A stretch of DNA of 64,000 bases from Patiria pectinifera (taxonomy: Eukaryota > Echinodermata > Asteroidea > Valvatida > Asterinidae): positions 6,448,001 through 6,512,000 of the forward strand of contig CM057130.1 in assembly GCA_029964075.1 (NCBI GenBank), in the 5' to 3' direction. Below are positions 47,491-59,700 of the stretch, one piece after another. Position 1 is the stretch's first letter, and every line of letters begins with the position of its first letter. The notes below the pieces were generated by a model, which was given only the letters and a program-made list of their open reading frames with translations, did no database searches and was not told where the DNA came from. The translations under genes and the position numbers were made by a program.

Positions 47491-50417
47491 ATGAATATGC
47501 CACAGATTCGGTACTTCCACCGTGGTCGTTACTTCCGGCCGTCAAAGCCGCTGCATTTTCTCCCGCCACTTAAACTCGCCACCGGAGCTACACATCAACC
47601 CTTTCCGGAGGATGACGGCACTTGTAAAAAGACTAGCACGAGGGGGCGTGGTAGAGACAGACAACATTCAAGATACAGGAAGATGGTGACGACACTATCA
47701 AGTTACCTGACGCTGGGCAATGTCGCAGATATGAAGTTCTTGTGCAGAGGTAATTATAATGGGTTTGTTTGATTCTGGCTTGGTAACTTTGTGTAATACA
47801 TGTAGTTCATATCAGTATCCAGAGTTTCATCTATCAATTGAAATGCTGAACATTGTGAATACAAACTAAAATAAACAAAATAATGCTAATTCACCATTTA
47901 CCCTTTTACAACTGTTATTATTTATACAAATTTGTGTACATAGGCCTATTGGACAGGCATTAACAGTATCGAGTATTCTGGGGACCAAGGGCATCAATCG
48001 CTTCCCAAAGGTGGGGGGGGGGGGGGCAGGGCATGCCTTGATCAGAACTTATGCGAGTGCGAAACGAAAAGCCCTAAAATGTTTCCGTTAAGGTATGGGC
48101 CCGCTTTATAAGGGCCCCGGAAACATTTGGATTCTAGACGGTGTGTGGTGCGATCCGAGGCAATTTCTGACCACTTTAAACAATTTATTTGAGCAAAAGA
48201 TCATCAGTTAAACATCATTTTCGAGTTTGGAGTCATTGAATCAGCTATTCTAAGCTTTCGAATCAACTGTAGACTGCAATTTGAACCCAAAAAAGGGGGG
48301 TCCCCTCCCCCGTACACCGATAAACGCCCATGCTGGGGACAATTGGCCTCATTTTCTTGAGACGACATTCAATGGGTTAAATCACCATTCAAATAATACG
48401 CTCTATTTCTTTTATTCACATTCTGAGTTAGGGACACAGGCGTCTGGGCGAGCTCAGTTTCGTCACAAACTTTGGCTCCTATTCGTCACTGACAAGTCCG
48501 AAGAATGTATAAGGTTCACTCCTAGGATCCATGGTACGAAATACACTCAAAATCATACAGGCGCCATCACTGCGGACTTGAATTGTTTATATTTAGTGAC
48601 ACTGAAAACACAAAGTGTCTATGTCTACAGCGAGGGCGCTTTCTGCAAGCTCTCTATAAGAAATGCCAAGGGGGAGGATAACAAATGAATTTCCAAACAA
48701 GATTTCTCTTGCCTGTCGCAGATCACGTTCGACCGCCGCAGATCGTAGACGAGGTGACCAATGCACGCCATCTCTTCGCCTTACTGGAGAACCAACGACT
48801 GTTGGCAGAGAATAGCTTGTACTTCCTGCAGACGTTGCTGTACTACATCGCCAGACCCGACTTGTACCAGATTGTCTTGGAATTCAGGGCAGACAGGCAG
48901 GACGACTACAAGGGAAAGGGAGTGGACATCGTCGACCAGTATCAAGGTAAATAGCTTTGTTAAACGTAAAGGCTTGTTTCGGAGTTTAGACGGAAAATCC
49001 CGCGCCAAGCGCTCGTCCATTCTCGTCCAAGTCCAAGGAACAGGCAAAGTTCGGCAGTTCTCCAACATACAAATTTGGTAATGCCGTATGTATGCCCTAT
49101 AAGTGAACTACAGGCATAGGAACATCATCTTTCAAAATAACCACAACTAATCAACCTAGGTAATTTATGGTGCTGGCAAACTTCACAAGTCTCCTGAAGA
49201 CGGACAGAGCATACTGTTCGAAACGTCGAGTTACCAACTGGTTCTCAGAACCACACAAAGTCACAAAAGACAGTTGAGAAACAGGGGAAAAAAAGTGCTA
49301 TTGGTGTACGCAAATCCATTGAATTTATCATGAAAACAATACAGTCTTACTTTCAAAGCTTTACCATTTACACTTTGTACAGTTTTGTTTCACGCCGTAT
49401 ACGGTGCATTAACAAAGAAATATTGCCTTACATTGTCGTCAGATATAGAATAAATAAGTCAAAAGAAAGGCTGGAAATAATTTGTTATCGTTAATTATGC
49501 CCCCGTTTGGTACAGTTGATCTAGATGAGGACGACAAGCGACTGAAGCTCGCCAGCGAACTGTTGAAATTCCGCAAGGATCTGAAGCCTCGACGACGCCT
49601 CAACGAAGTGGATGTGAACGGGATGAGGCGCAGACTGGACGAACTGAGCGTGAGAATGAAGGACAATATCAAAATCATACAACAGCCAAACGCGTCTCAA
49701 CGTGTTTGCGATGATACAAATGACATTAATTCAGTAAATGGCGACGCAGCGAGACAAGACAAAGACAGGGAACACGCCCATAAAACTACCTTGAGGACGC
49801 AAAGGACTCATCTCCACACTAACCGAAGTCCTAACTTTGCGCCTGTGAGGTCCTTCAAAAGGTCTGGGATTCCCAAAACAAGAAAGCCCTTAAAGACGGA
49901 AAGTGTCAACAAAGATCCCGAAGACTCCCAAACGAAATATCAAAAACAAACAGAGGAGATCCATGTAGCAAGCAGACAAGAACTCGAAGTTTCCTTAACC
50001 GAGGAATCTAAGGATGAGGACTATTACACCGAAGAAGAAGAGGAAATCTCTGTTGATACTTTTGGCTACGAGACTCCCTGCCCGCCACCAAGAGAAAGTG
50101 CACTCGGCGTCAACGGGGTCAAAGTTTACGATGACGTCACCGGTAATATCATCACCAAGTATACCAATGCCAAGGTTCCCAACCCTTCCAACTTGGATCA
50201 AGTGACGAATAGAATCCATAAACTACGGCGCCAGTCTAAGGAACAGAGAAACAACTCGATGGGACGAATCAAAAGGAAGAAAAGGAAACCTAAAACCACG
50301 AGGACTAGCGAATCAGGTTTGAACACGTCACGAGATGACGTGGGAAGCTCGAATGCTGACGTGAAGTTGCCAGACATTTATGATAAATACGCAAGACAAA
50401 CGACCGTGCAGTATTAG
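47491..50417 (+). CDS. Death-effector-domain protein with basic tail, 461 residues
   Basis: Exons 47491-47749, 48722-48946 and 49516-50417 join in phase. A death effector domain covers residues about 63-146, with MKFLCR in helix 2, NARHLFALLENQRLL, and ARPDLYQIV as the RxDL motif. DEDs mediate homotypic assembly in FADD, caspase-8/10 and DEDD. The remaining 310 residues are polar and probably disordered. They hold an Arg/Lys-rich region after the DED, an acidic run (TEEEEE) and a nuclear-localisation-like RIKRKKRKPK near 412-421. No caspase or death domain is present. DED plus nuclear signal recalls DEDD/DEDD2, but I see no C-terminal DEDD homology. The start is the first ATG after an in-frame TAG at 47482. 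A GTTGTAG just before could be an acceptor, so a further 5' exon is possible. Confidence 0.8.
47975..48300 (+). mobile_element. hAT-type MITE relative in DED intron 1
   Basis: It holds GCATCAATCGCTTCCCAAAG, a G-run, CCTTGATCAGAACTTATGCG, GGGCCCGCTTTATAAGGGCC and GAGGCAATTTCTGACCACTT. The same modules occur in reverse order and strand at 50757-51365. The ends are not clean. Confidence 0.55.
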
Positions 50418-50448
50418 GCCCTACAGTTGACATTAACATTTTGTAATA

Positions 50449-50454
50449 ATTAAA
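50449..50454 (+). terminator. Candidate DED-gene polyadenylation signal
   Basis: ATTAAA lies 32 bases after the stop of the 461-residue DED gene. It is the only near signal. Confidence 0.35.
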
Positions 50455-50756
50455 AAGCTTGAACTCATTGCACATTTTCTACAGTATTCTCGAAGTGCGT
50501 TATGTTGAATTACATTCAACGTTACTTTTTATGGCTGCAGGACTACAAGTGCGTCTTTCCAACTTTCCCATAAAAGATGCTGCGTTTTTAAGTTTTGTGT
50601 AAACTATGCAACTTATGATACACAATTCTTTAGATAGGGCTAGATACGTTTGTGGTATAGCTTCAATGACCATGCCATACCGTATACCCAAAGGTCTCAC
50701 TTGCGTTCTTTCGTTTTGGACGGTAAGTCATGGCGGTTCGTCATGGCAACTCATCG

Positions 50757-51365
50757 TGTCAGTCGCCCTTAAGCGGGCCCCGAACCCCACGCCTATAGCT
50801 CAGAATTCTGGTAGCTGATTCAATGACTCCAACCTCGAAAACAATGTTCAAAAAATTTTCTTATGCCTTTAGCTGAGAAAACCTCGAAAATTATGTTTAA
50901 ATTATTATCTTTTGTGCTAAGATAATTATTGGTTAAAGTGGTAAGAAATTGCCTCAGATCACACCACAGAGCATCGAGAATCCATTTTTTTTCGGGGCCC
51001 TTAAGCGGGCCCCGAACCCCACGCCTATAGCTCAGAATACAGATAGCTGATTCAGTGACTCCAACCTCGAAAACGAAGTTCAAATAATTATCTTTTGCTA
51101 AGAAAATATTAGTTAAAGCATGGAGGAAGGTGGTAAGAAATTGCTTCAGATCACACCACAGAACATCTAGAATCCAATTTTTTTCGGGGCCCTTAAGCGG
51201 GCCCCGAACCCCCACGCCGTAAGGGCTTCGCGCTTCGCATCAGTTCTGATCAAGGTATGTCCCCCCCCCCCACTTTTGAGAAGCGATTGACGCCCCTACA
51301 TGACGCTCCCCCATGAAATGGTCCAGCGCCCCCTCACTGACAAATTCCTGGCTACGCCACTGGTT
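50757..51365 (-). mobile_element. Composite MITE with two internal tandem units
   Basis: The right end reads CTGGCTACGCCACTGG, the complement of the CAGTGGCGTAGCCAG end common in hAT-type MITEs. Inside, CTTAAGCGGGCCCCGAACCC recurs at 50768, 51000 and 51192, defining tandem units of 232 and 192 bp. Each unit contains ACTCCAACCTCGAAAAC and a CAGATCACACCACAGA word. A left end was not found. Confidence 0.6.
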
Positions 51366-53385
51366 TAATGTCATATGTCCAAATTTATTTCAAGGCATGG
51401 AAAAAGAAGGAAAATAAATGTTTAATACATGTACACTTCTTCTGAGTTTTTATTCCTTTCTCTCCCTTTAAAAAAAAAATCAAGCTCCGCCCCCAAGTTG
51501 GCAGGTTTCAAGGTGGGTCCACCTCTTAAAATGATTCTTAGACCGTTTTGGATCTGCACGCCATATTTCATGCTCTTATCACAAATTTGGGCACGGTTTG
51601 GGCAAAAATAAAGGGCCTAAGGAGCTCCACTATTGACCAGGATATATACGTGTACATTTGTTTACAGTACTATATATAAAACATACATAAATACAATATT
51701 TAAATCATTCTTGAGTAACTTTATCCGAATTTTTCCGTTCTTAAGTAGCATTTGTGGTATCAGGGGGTCAATCTCGACACTTAAGTCCAAAAACGGCGCT
51801 TGTGCGTGACATGTTACTTAAACTCGAAATTTTTGACATTTGACCTTGGTCCCCTGACCCCAATCCGACCTAGGGCAACTTAAGAATGACCAATCCGGAA
51901 CTACCCCCCAACGGGCAATCGATTGGTACCATCAAACCTTTTGTGCTCAAATTGTTAATCAAACTCAACCTAGCTCCCGGTTTAAAAACAATTTGTAAGC
52001 GTACGTGGTGGACTAGCGGTTTGCCCTGATTAAATGCGAGATTATACGACATCCCCAAACTCCCACACCAAGGAGAAAATTCAAGACACATAGAAGACTG
52101 AAAGACGGAACGTCAACAACTCTCGTTCTTCTTTTTATTGCAACATGAAACAACCGAATGTTTGACCAAGTCCGTTAAAGAGTATCTTGGGAAGGACGTT
52201 AGGAAATGAATGACGAAAACCTCCCTTTACTTTGTACGATTGGAATATTCATATGTGTTTGTCTGTAGCCACTTACATAGTTTTGGGAATACTATGATAT
52301 TTACATTCAGAGCGAACAGGGTCGTAAAAAGGATATCAATTTCCATGCACACAAACACTCGCATCCAAATTCCCTTAGAATTTTGGAGTATAAACTCAGT
52401 ATGATCCAAACTCACATCACAGATTGCATAACAGAAAGTGATTCTGGATTGTTGGGTTAATCCTAGATGTAGATTTGAAAAAGATTCGTAATGAGGAATT
52501 GAATTTGATTCTGAACGTATGACGTTGAAATTGACGTCATAACGACTGTGCACGTCAGTATGGATGCAAAACCAGATACATGTATATACCCGTTCACAGT
52601 GTTATATCGCATGCATTTCTCGCTTAGTCTGACGGAGATCAACTTTCCAACCGCTCAGAAATTCGTCTTTCTAGCTTTATGCCTCCAAGGGCGGATCCGG
52701 GGGGGGGCAAAAGGGGCCATGCCCCCCTCCCAAAAAGAAACCATTTTTTTAATGTGACTTTCGCAAAAAAGGCAGGCAATGAGTACACCACCATCTTTTC
52801 CTCAAAAAAACATCGGTTAAAGTGGTCAGAAATTGCCTTAGATCGCACGACAGAGCATCAAAAATCCCCCAAAAATCGGGGACCTTAAGCGGGCCCCGAA
52901 CCCCACGCCGTAATTTTTTTGACCCACTTTTTGGGTGCCCAAAAATTTTGTTGCCCCCCAAAAAACCAAATTGTGTTCTGGATCCGCCCTTGTATGCCTC
53001 TAGTACCCCCTCCCACGCAATGCGAGGGGGAGGTTGAAGCGGCTTCCGTTCGTTCTTTATAAGGTCTCTTGGGGGGGGGGATCTAACGTTCCTTTCCAAT
53101 TTTATAACTCTGTATTTATTGCACGAGGACTTTGATCCCTGTATCTGTTAACTTCATCACCTAATGATCACCTCCCCACCTCTGAATAACCCTTTACTTC
53201 ATTACCTCCCCCCTCCCCCGCGAAACCCTGGATCCATAACGAAAATCCTCCTTCCTCCATTTTCAAGTCACGAATCCGCCCCCTGAATTGCGTAATAAAC
53301 ATCTCCATTGTGACTGGCGCTGTGGCAATTATCCCAAATCCGTAATTAGAGTGGCGATGCCTCGATTTGTGATAATGATGTGTTT
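51366..53385. other. Intergenic region upstream of TPH
   Basis: No gene is supported. It holds the intact hAT MITE at 52686-52992 and several poly-G/C runs. The frame at 52227-52553 (-) and others show no domain. The DNA after 53.1 kb should carry distal TPH regulatory sequence. Confidence 0.4.
52686..52992 (+). mobile_element. hAT-type MITE, 307 bp, complete with target duplication
   Basis: CAAGGGCGGATCC at the left and GGATCCGCCCTTG at the right are perfect 13-bp inverted ends, and TATGCCTC is duplicated exactly at 52678-52685 and 52993-53000. The core holds the CTTAAGCGGGCCCCGAACCC word shared with 48.1, 50.8-51.2, 56.2 and 57.7 kb. It has no coding potential. This is the best-preserved copy of the family. 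Confidence 0.85.
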
Positions 53386-53399
53386 GTCTCCATGGTAAC
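53386..53399 (+). promoter_or_regulatory. RFX X-box upstream of TPH
   Basis: GTCTCCATGGTAAC fits the RFX/DAF-19 consensus GTHNYYATRRNAAC at every position. It lies 313 bp before the TPH start codon. DAF-19 is reported to support tph-1 expression in nematode serotonergic neurons (from memory), so the site has a plausible role. A related word, TGTCATGGTAAC, lies near 54428 in intron 1. Confidence 0.45.
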
Positions 53400-53570
53400 G
53401 GAAACTCATCATCCTATTCTAACACTTCCATTGAATTAAGTTTTCTCTAGGGAGGCAAACCACATGAAGATGTCTTCTCCGAAATTGTATAGATACGCAT
53501 ACGTATGGTCACTAACGAACAATCGAGTCTACGTCATTTGGTATAGATATCAAGGGCGCTTTGGAACCTG

Positions 53571-53578
53571 TATTTAAA
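53571..53578 (+). promoter_or_regulatory. TATA-like box of TPH
   Basis: TATTTAAA lies about 134 bp before the TPH ATG. A start some 30 bases downstream would give a short leader of about 110 bases. A TATA-like context for a tissue-restricted neuronal gene is plausible but unproven. Confidence 0.35.
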
Positions 53579-53711
53579 CCACAATGCCTTGCAGTTGGAT
53601 TTAGTGTCTTACAAGAACCACTCTTCATTCACTTAGACGTCTTAGATATTCGAATGCAAAGGCCAAATTGCCCATAGCTTTTTATTTGGTTTTCAATTGA
53701 AGCAATTAACA

Positions 53712-56700
53712 ATGTCTGAGAAATTTAGAAGCAAGGAAAAACTTGCTAGGCGGGGAAGTGAGACAGCGTTACGCCAGCACAGCGCAGATGATGCCATTGA
53801 ATTGGTAAGTTCATAACTTTGTATCTGGATCTAGAACAACTGTGACAACGACAGACTACCACAACACTAGGTAGAGGTGTGTTTGAAGTTGTTGTCGTGA
53901 AGCTGACAACAATATAGATAAAGTTGGAGATAATAATGTACAATCATCGTGACTGTGACCGGTACAATGTGCACAGCATAAGTGGCGGCGACGCTGGACG
54001 AAGAATATGACTGTTGTCAGGTTTTACAGTGAGAATTACATTCACCTTGACAATAGTCATGGAGTGATTGCTTGGACGACGATGACTGTGACGCAAACAA
54101 TGACGCCATCACTTTTTTCAGCCTATTTAAGGCTAACAATTGGTTTAAAGTCAATATAGCAACAATTAATAATGTAGATATTGTCTCTATTTGTATTTTT
54201 TAGCGTTGTCTTTTTCTTACAGTTTAACAATCGGGAAAGCCTCCTGTCGGGAAAAGAATTAGTGTTTGGATTGGCCCTGTCGCTATTCTCTGTAATATTT
54301 ACGGTCTGAAAATGTTACATTTTAGTGGCAAAGATTTTACAAAGATTCCACCCAATCGGGCTTGTACTTCAGAAAATATAGGGCATTGAAAAATGGACGT
54401 TTAATGTGACGTAACTTGACACCTGGTGATGTCATGGTAACGAAAATCATCAGGGACCATCTGCGGCTGAGGGTCTAAGTGTCCGCCAAGTCTAAAGTCA
54501 ATCAACACCGATCACCCAACAACAACAATTTAGCTTTAGGCGTGCCATTACGCGTTTGTTTATGGTGTTAATCGAGGACACACACGTGTAACATCGTCGG
54601 GGAATCGAGGACAGGAACCGAATCGAGGACGACCTCGGTTAGAACACGTGTGCAAAACCAATGAGCGCTGTTGCGAAAAAGTTTAGGTACAAGCAAAGGA
54701 AAAGAGAAGAGGAACAAAAGAAAAACATCGATTTACACCATAAACAAATGTGCCATAGGTACAGGTGTGGAAAGGCATTACATTCACTGTGTGGACTTCC
54801 GAACAAAAGATGTCCACATAGGCCTAAACCAGGTAGCGGCGCCTTGTGTGGACTTGCCCACGCCCTTATAAGGTTTTCCCCTCTATGAAAAACAGGTTTA
54901 GAAGCATTTGGGGTTAGGTTTATCAGTGCCAAAATGAAGAGAAACATTAAGGGGAATCATAGGGGGGAAATGGGTTAAAAGAGTTTTCACAGTTTGAGAA
55001 AAAAAGGAGTTTTTTTCACTAGGTATGTAAAACAAACGTGTGAGTGTGAGTGTGTGAATTGACTCTGAGGCATGTCATACGCCGGATGCCGGAGACTTGA
55101 TTGGTCTGTGAAACAGTTGACAAAAAATTATCAGTGCCAATACAATAAATACATTTTCCAGATGTTTGTTCATTGTGGGTTTTGTTTTTAAAGGCAAAAC
55201 GTGAGGCTGAGAATCAGACCAAGTTGAGGCGTTCCCGTCTGGTTCGCAGGGTGTCCTTCGAGTTGTTGACCAGGAAACCTCTCGTGTTCTCGCTCAAGAA
55301 CAACATCGGTGCTCTGGCTCGAGCTTTGAAGACATTTAAGGTAGGAATTGACACATTAGAAAAGGTCCTGTCCTGTCCATGAAAGTTGCTTATTTTTCTG
55401 GATGAATATGACATGAACTACACAAAAAGAGCGTCGTTTCTGAACTGACACAAACGTATGCTTAACGAAATCTGGTACACTTAGTTTGGTGGAACAAATG
55501 GTGGAAAATGTTATTCCACGCAACAATTTCCAAGAGTGAAAAGAATTTTCTCCAAAGGCAGTTGAAATCGACAAACGTTCCCGAACCCATGTGACAAATT
55601 GCCATTTTTTTGGTAACGGAATAAGACCTTATTTGTGAAATCATTACTTTGTTTTTAAATCCAAACTTTTTGTTCCAATCAATATACAAACACTTTATTT
55701 CAAAAATGTATTTTTTTTTTATTCAGGAGAACGAGATCCAGGTGTTACACATCGAGTCGCGTCGTTCCCAGCGTCGTAAGTCGGAGCTCGAGGTGTACGT
55801 GGACTGCGAAGGCGAGCGAGGACTGTTTACGGAACTCGTCAAGCAACTCCAGAAGCAAATGAGCTTCGTGCAGGAACCGCTAGAACACATCAGCCAGGAG
55901 GATGGCATAGGTGAGGCTTAAACATACTCTTAAATCTCGCAACTCCTCCTCCCCCAGAAAAAAAGTTGACAAGATATAAATAAGTCTGTTTACTGTCCGT
56001 CCTTTTTCAAATTTTACCTCAAATTTCTATTTATTAGCATAACAAAAGTTATGGCACATTGGAAATATATTGAACGAAACACAAGCAACGGCAACGTTTA
56101 GTTATGGAATATAATTTGTATTATTGTTTGCGACAAGGGCGGATCCAGAACACAATTTTTGGGGGGGCCAAAAAAATTTTTGGTCCTTCAAAAAAGTGGG
56201 TCCAAAAATTACGGCGTGGGGTTCGGGGCCCGCTTAAGGGCCCCGAAAAAAATTTGGATTCTAGATGCTCTGTGGTGCGATCTGAGGCAATTTCTGACCA
56301 CTTTAACCAATGTTTTTTTGAGGAAAAGATGGTGGTGTACTCATTGCCTACCTTTTTTGCGAAAGTAGATTCGGTTAAATAACGTATGAAAATTTGGAAA
56401 ATATAAATGTATGTATTCGTAACACCGAACTTCCGGTTTGATGACGTCACAGTTTTTGGGAGCAAAAGGTGAACATTTTAATGGTATCGTTATTTGGGCC
56501 AAGATATACGACATGGATCAAATGATAGAATTAAATTTAAAATATGATCGTTTCAAATTCTCATAGAAGTAACTTCCGGTCTGATGACGTCATGAATTTG
56601 CCAAGTTATCTGTGGTTAATCAAAGAATATCAAGGGTCGATTTGGTAAAATTTTAACCAATGGTTTTAAAAGTCAAGAAAAGAAACAATATTTTATGTGC

Positions 56701-59700
56701 CGCTAGGGGCGCCCTTTCGGATGATGACGTCATCACACTGTTTTTGTGCCTGGCATTCCTCACTAAACACTTTGATAATATATGTGTCTGTAGTAAAATG
56801 CTTCCGCTTTTGAGTTTTATTCAGTTTTTGTTGCCATAATTCAGTTCATACCATAAACCGTCTAGGAGAAAACCCGCGGAGAATTATTGTCCGGAAAAAA
56901 ATAAAAAGAAATATATATATATATATTTTCCACACAGGACGACAGACTGAAACTTTAACACATCTTTGCTGAAAATGCCTTAAAGGAATTGTCTTCCTGC
57001 TCTGTACTCTTGACAGCCAACCAACTTATAAAAAGCAATAAATAAAAGAGTTTGATCGCTGTTTACTCTTAGACTATATGAACTTTGTTGCTGACTCGGC
57101 AGACATAGGCCTACATAAAACACGGAAGACATGGTCTAGTTTTTGAAGCGCATGTCTGGAGCTGCACATAAAAAAATATGGCAGCTCAAAAATAGAAACC
57201 GTATCGGTAGACTTCAGTATGGAGTTTGGAGTTTTATGCAACATACGCTTAACATCTAAAAATAAATATATTTTTAATGTTTTTCTTTGTCTTTGCATGG
57301 GCTAATAAAATTCTGCTCCGAGCTAACGAAAGAATGGCACGAAAGATTCATTGTCTGCATTTAAGGTATGAGAGGATAACTATTGAGGGACGATTCCCAA
57401 AACAAAACAAAAATGAACTAGAATGGAAATTTGTAATACTTTGTCTGATCAACATATGTCGTTGATATCACAAATTGTTGTACAATCCTCGCTACGATTC
57501 GATTTTCAGGAAAACAAATTGTAAACTTTCCATTTACGTCGTTAACGGAATGTTAGGAGTTCAGTAAGCGTTTACCTGTTATTATTTTTTTTTATTGTTC
57601 CTAGACAGCTCAGTTAAGACACAAGTTTAAGTTTGAGAACACTATTGAAGCTTGTCTTGTAGATGGTCTGTCCGCGATAAGCACACGGGGGGGCCAAAAA
57701 ATTTTTTGGTCCTTCAAAAAAGTGGGTCCAAAAATTACGGCGTGGGGTTCGGGGCCCGCTTAAGGGCCCCGAAAAAAATTTGGATTCTAGATGCTCTGTG
57801 GTGCGATCTGAGGCAATTTCTGACCACTTTAACCAATGTTTTTTTGAGGAAAAGATGGTGGTGTACTCATTGCCTACCTTTTTTGCGATGTCACATATAA
57901 AAAAAAAAAAATTGGTTTCGTTTTGGGGGGGGCCATGGCCCCCTTTGGCCCCCCCCTGGATCCGCCCTTGGTTTGCGACCTGACCGCCTGACAATATCGA
58001 CTTCATTGACGAGCACATCTTTAGTGGATAATGGCAAAAAGGACAAGGGCACGGGTGGCCACTGGGCGATGGGCACTGGCAGGCAGACAGACAAATAGAC
58101 AGACAGACAGACAATCGTGATTTCGATCTTTCATTTATATGGTACTGGTCTCCTTTTCTCTCTACCGTCCAGAATACGCAGGCAACGTGGATGACGGGCC
58201 TTGGTTCCCCCGTAAGATCAGCGAACTGAACCGCTCTGCGTGCCGCGTGTTGACGTACGGCGCGGAACTTGATGCTGATCATCCGGTAAGCAAATGAGAA
58301 CTTGCGGTATATCATTAAGTGCTGTTTTATAAAGAAAGGAAATTTGCTTTGTTTTGTTGGGTTAGTATTCCACACAGACGCGGCAGCGAAATCTGCGACT
58401 TGGCCCAGTATCAATATTTGTGAATATCGTAAATGCGATTTTTGTAAAAGGGCAATTCCGTAACTTCGGACGTAAATGTCAGACACTTCAATAAGCTGCT
58501 GTTGGGAAAGTAAATGTGATACCTCGCTAATATGTGACATCTTATGAGTAGAAAACAATATTACAGACCAAACTAAGGTACCACCACCTTCACGACTTTG
58601 GTCGGACGTATATACACAGAGAACTGGATTTTACGGAGTTGCCCCGAAGTGACATAAACGCTGACGCCGAGTTATGCAAGGACGTACAATAATGAACATT
58701 TGTTTCGTTCTGGGAAAAGAAACATGTCCACAGACAAATAATAATAATTTTACTACAATAAATCAAATTATTTACGTAAATGATTAATCTGCTAATTACC
58801 GACAGGTAGGGTTAAAGTGAAGCAAAAGCTCTTACACTTACCCCTATATGGCATACCAAAAAAAACACCCACAAAAAAATAGCAAAACACAAGTACATTA
58901 CCTACCTGGAACACAAGACGCTATAATTAGGCATACACGAGTGAGACCGGCCAGACAAGGTTACATCGATGTTTGTAAAACAATGAAAACCATCAACGTT
59001 GAGGAAGTCTCCATGTTTAACGTAAGTGCTTCAAAGAAAATGATTCAGTTTCCTTGAGAAAGAATGTAGCGTGAAAGACCCTTTCAAATCTACCCTTAAA
59101 TCGTTCCAAAACAATTCACCATTTTATGTCAGATTATGTTGTGATAAACAGTGTGTCAAATAAAAATGCAAACTAAATATAACGGAATGCCACTATGCCA
59201 GACGTAGAATGTGTAACCAACATAGATAATACAAGTATGGTTTGAAAGATACGCCTTTCCACTTTAAAATGAGACATTGAATGTCCGAATCTGATAATTT
59301 TGGACAGAGTTAGGTCTATGAGTAATTTTCCAAGAGAGGTCAAATTGACCATGGGACCAAGTTTTAATTCGAGGCATTGGGACAAAGGTAGCCGAATTGC
59401 CTCTGTGTGTATATTAAATTTTGTCTGGCCTACAGAAAATGTATTTGGCGAGTAAACACAATTCTAAACACTTAATTGACGAGGGCCAATTACTTGGGGG
59501 GGGGGGGGTGGCCGGATGCTGACAGCCAACAGCCGTCCCCAGCGTGATCTGCCCCCCCCCCCCCCAATTAAAACTCAACAGCAAACAATATTATAATGGA
59601 CCCAATATCCACTTCTTTTATTTTGATTGAAAGAGAACCGTTCTTGGTGCACATGTTATGTTGATCACTTGTTGATCGCTGTTGATCGGCAATTTGTCAT

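Noticed and set aside
50820-53099. Frames such as 50820-51215 and 52749-53099 with repeated [10 protein letters not shown]-like words
   Set aside because: They translate the repeated GC-rich MITE word; the same peptide appears at 56.2 and 57.7 kb.
54661-54888. Lys/Arg-rich frame in TPH intron 1
   Set aside because: No splice sites or homology fit, and the next TPH exon joins exon 1 in phase without it.
57614-58558. 314-codon minus-strand frame
   Set aside because: It runs antisense through the MITE, a microsatellite and TPH exon 4; its length comes from the repeats and the exon, with no domain of its own.
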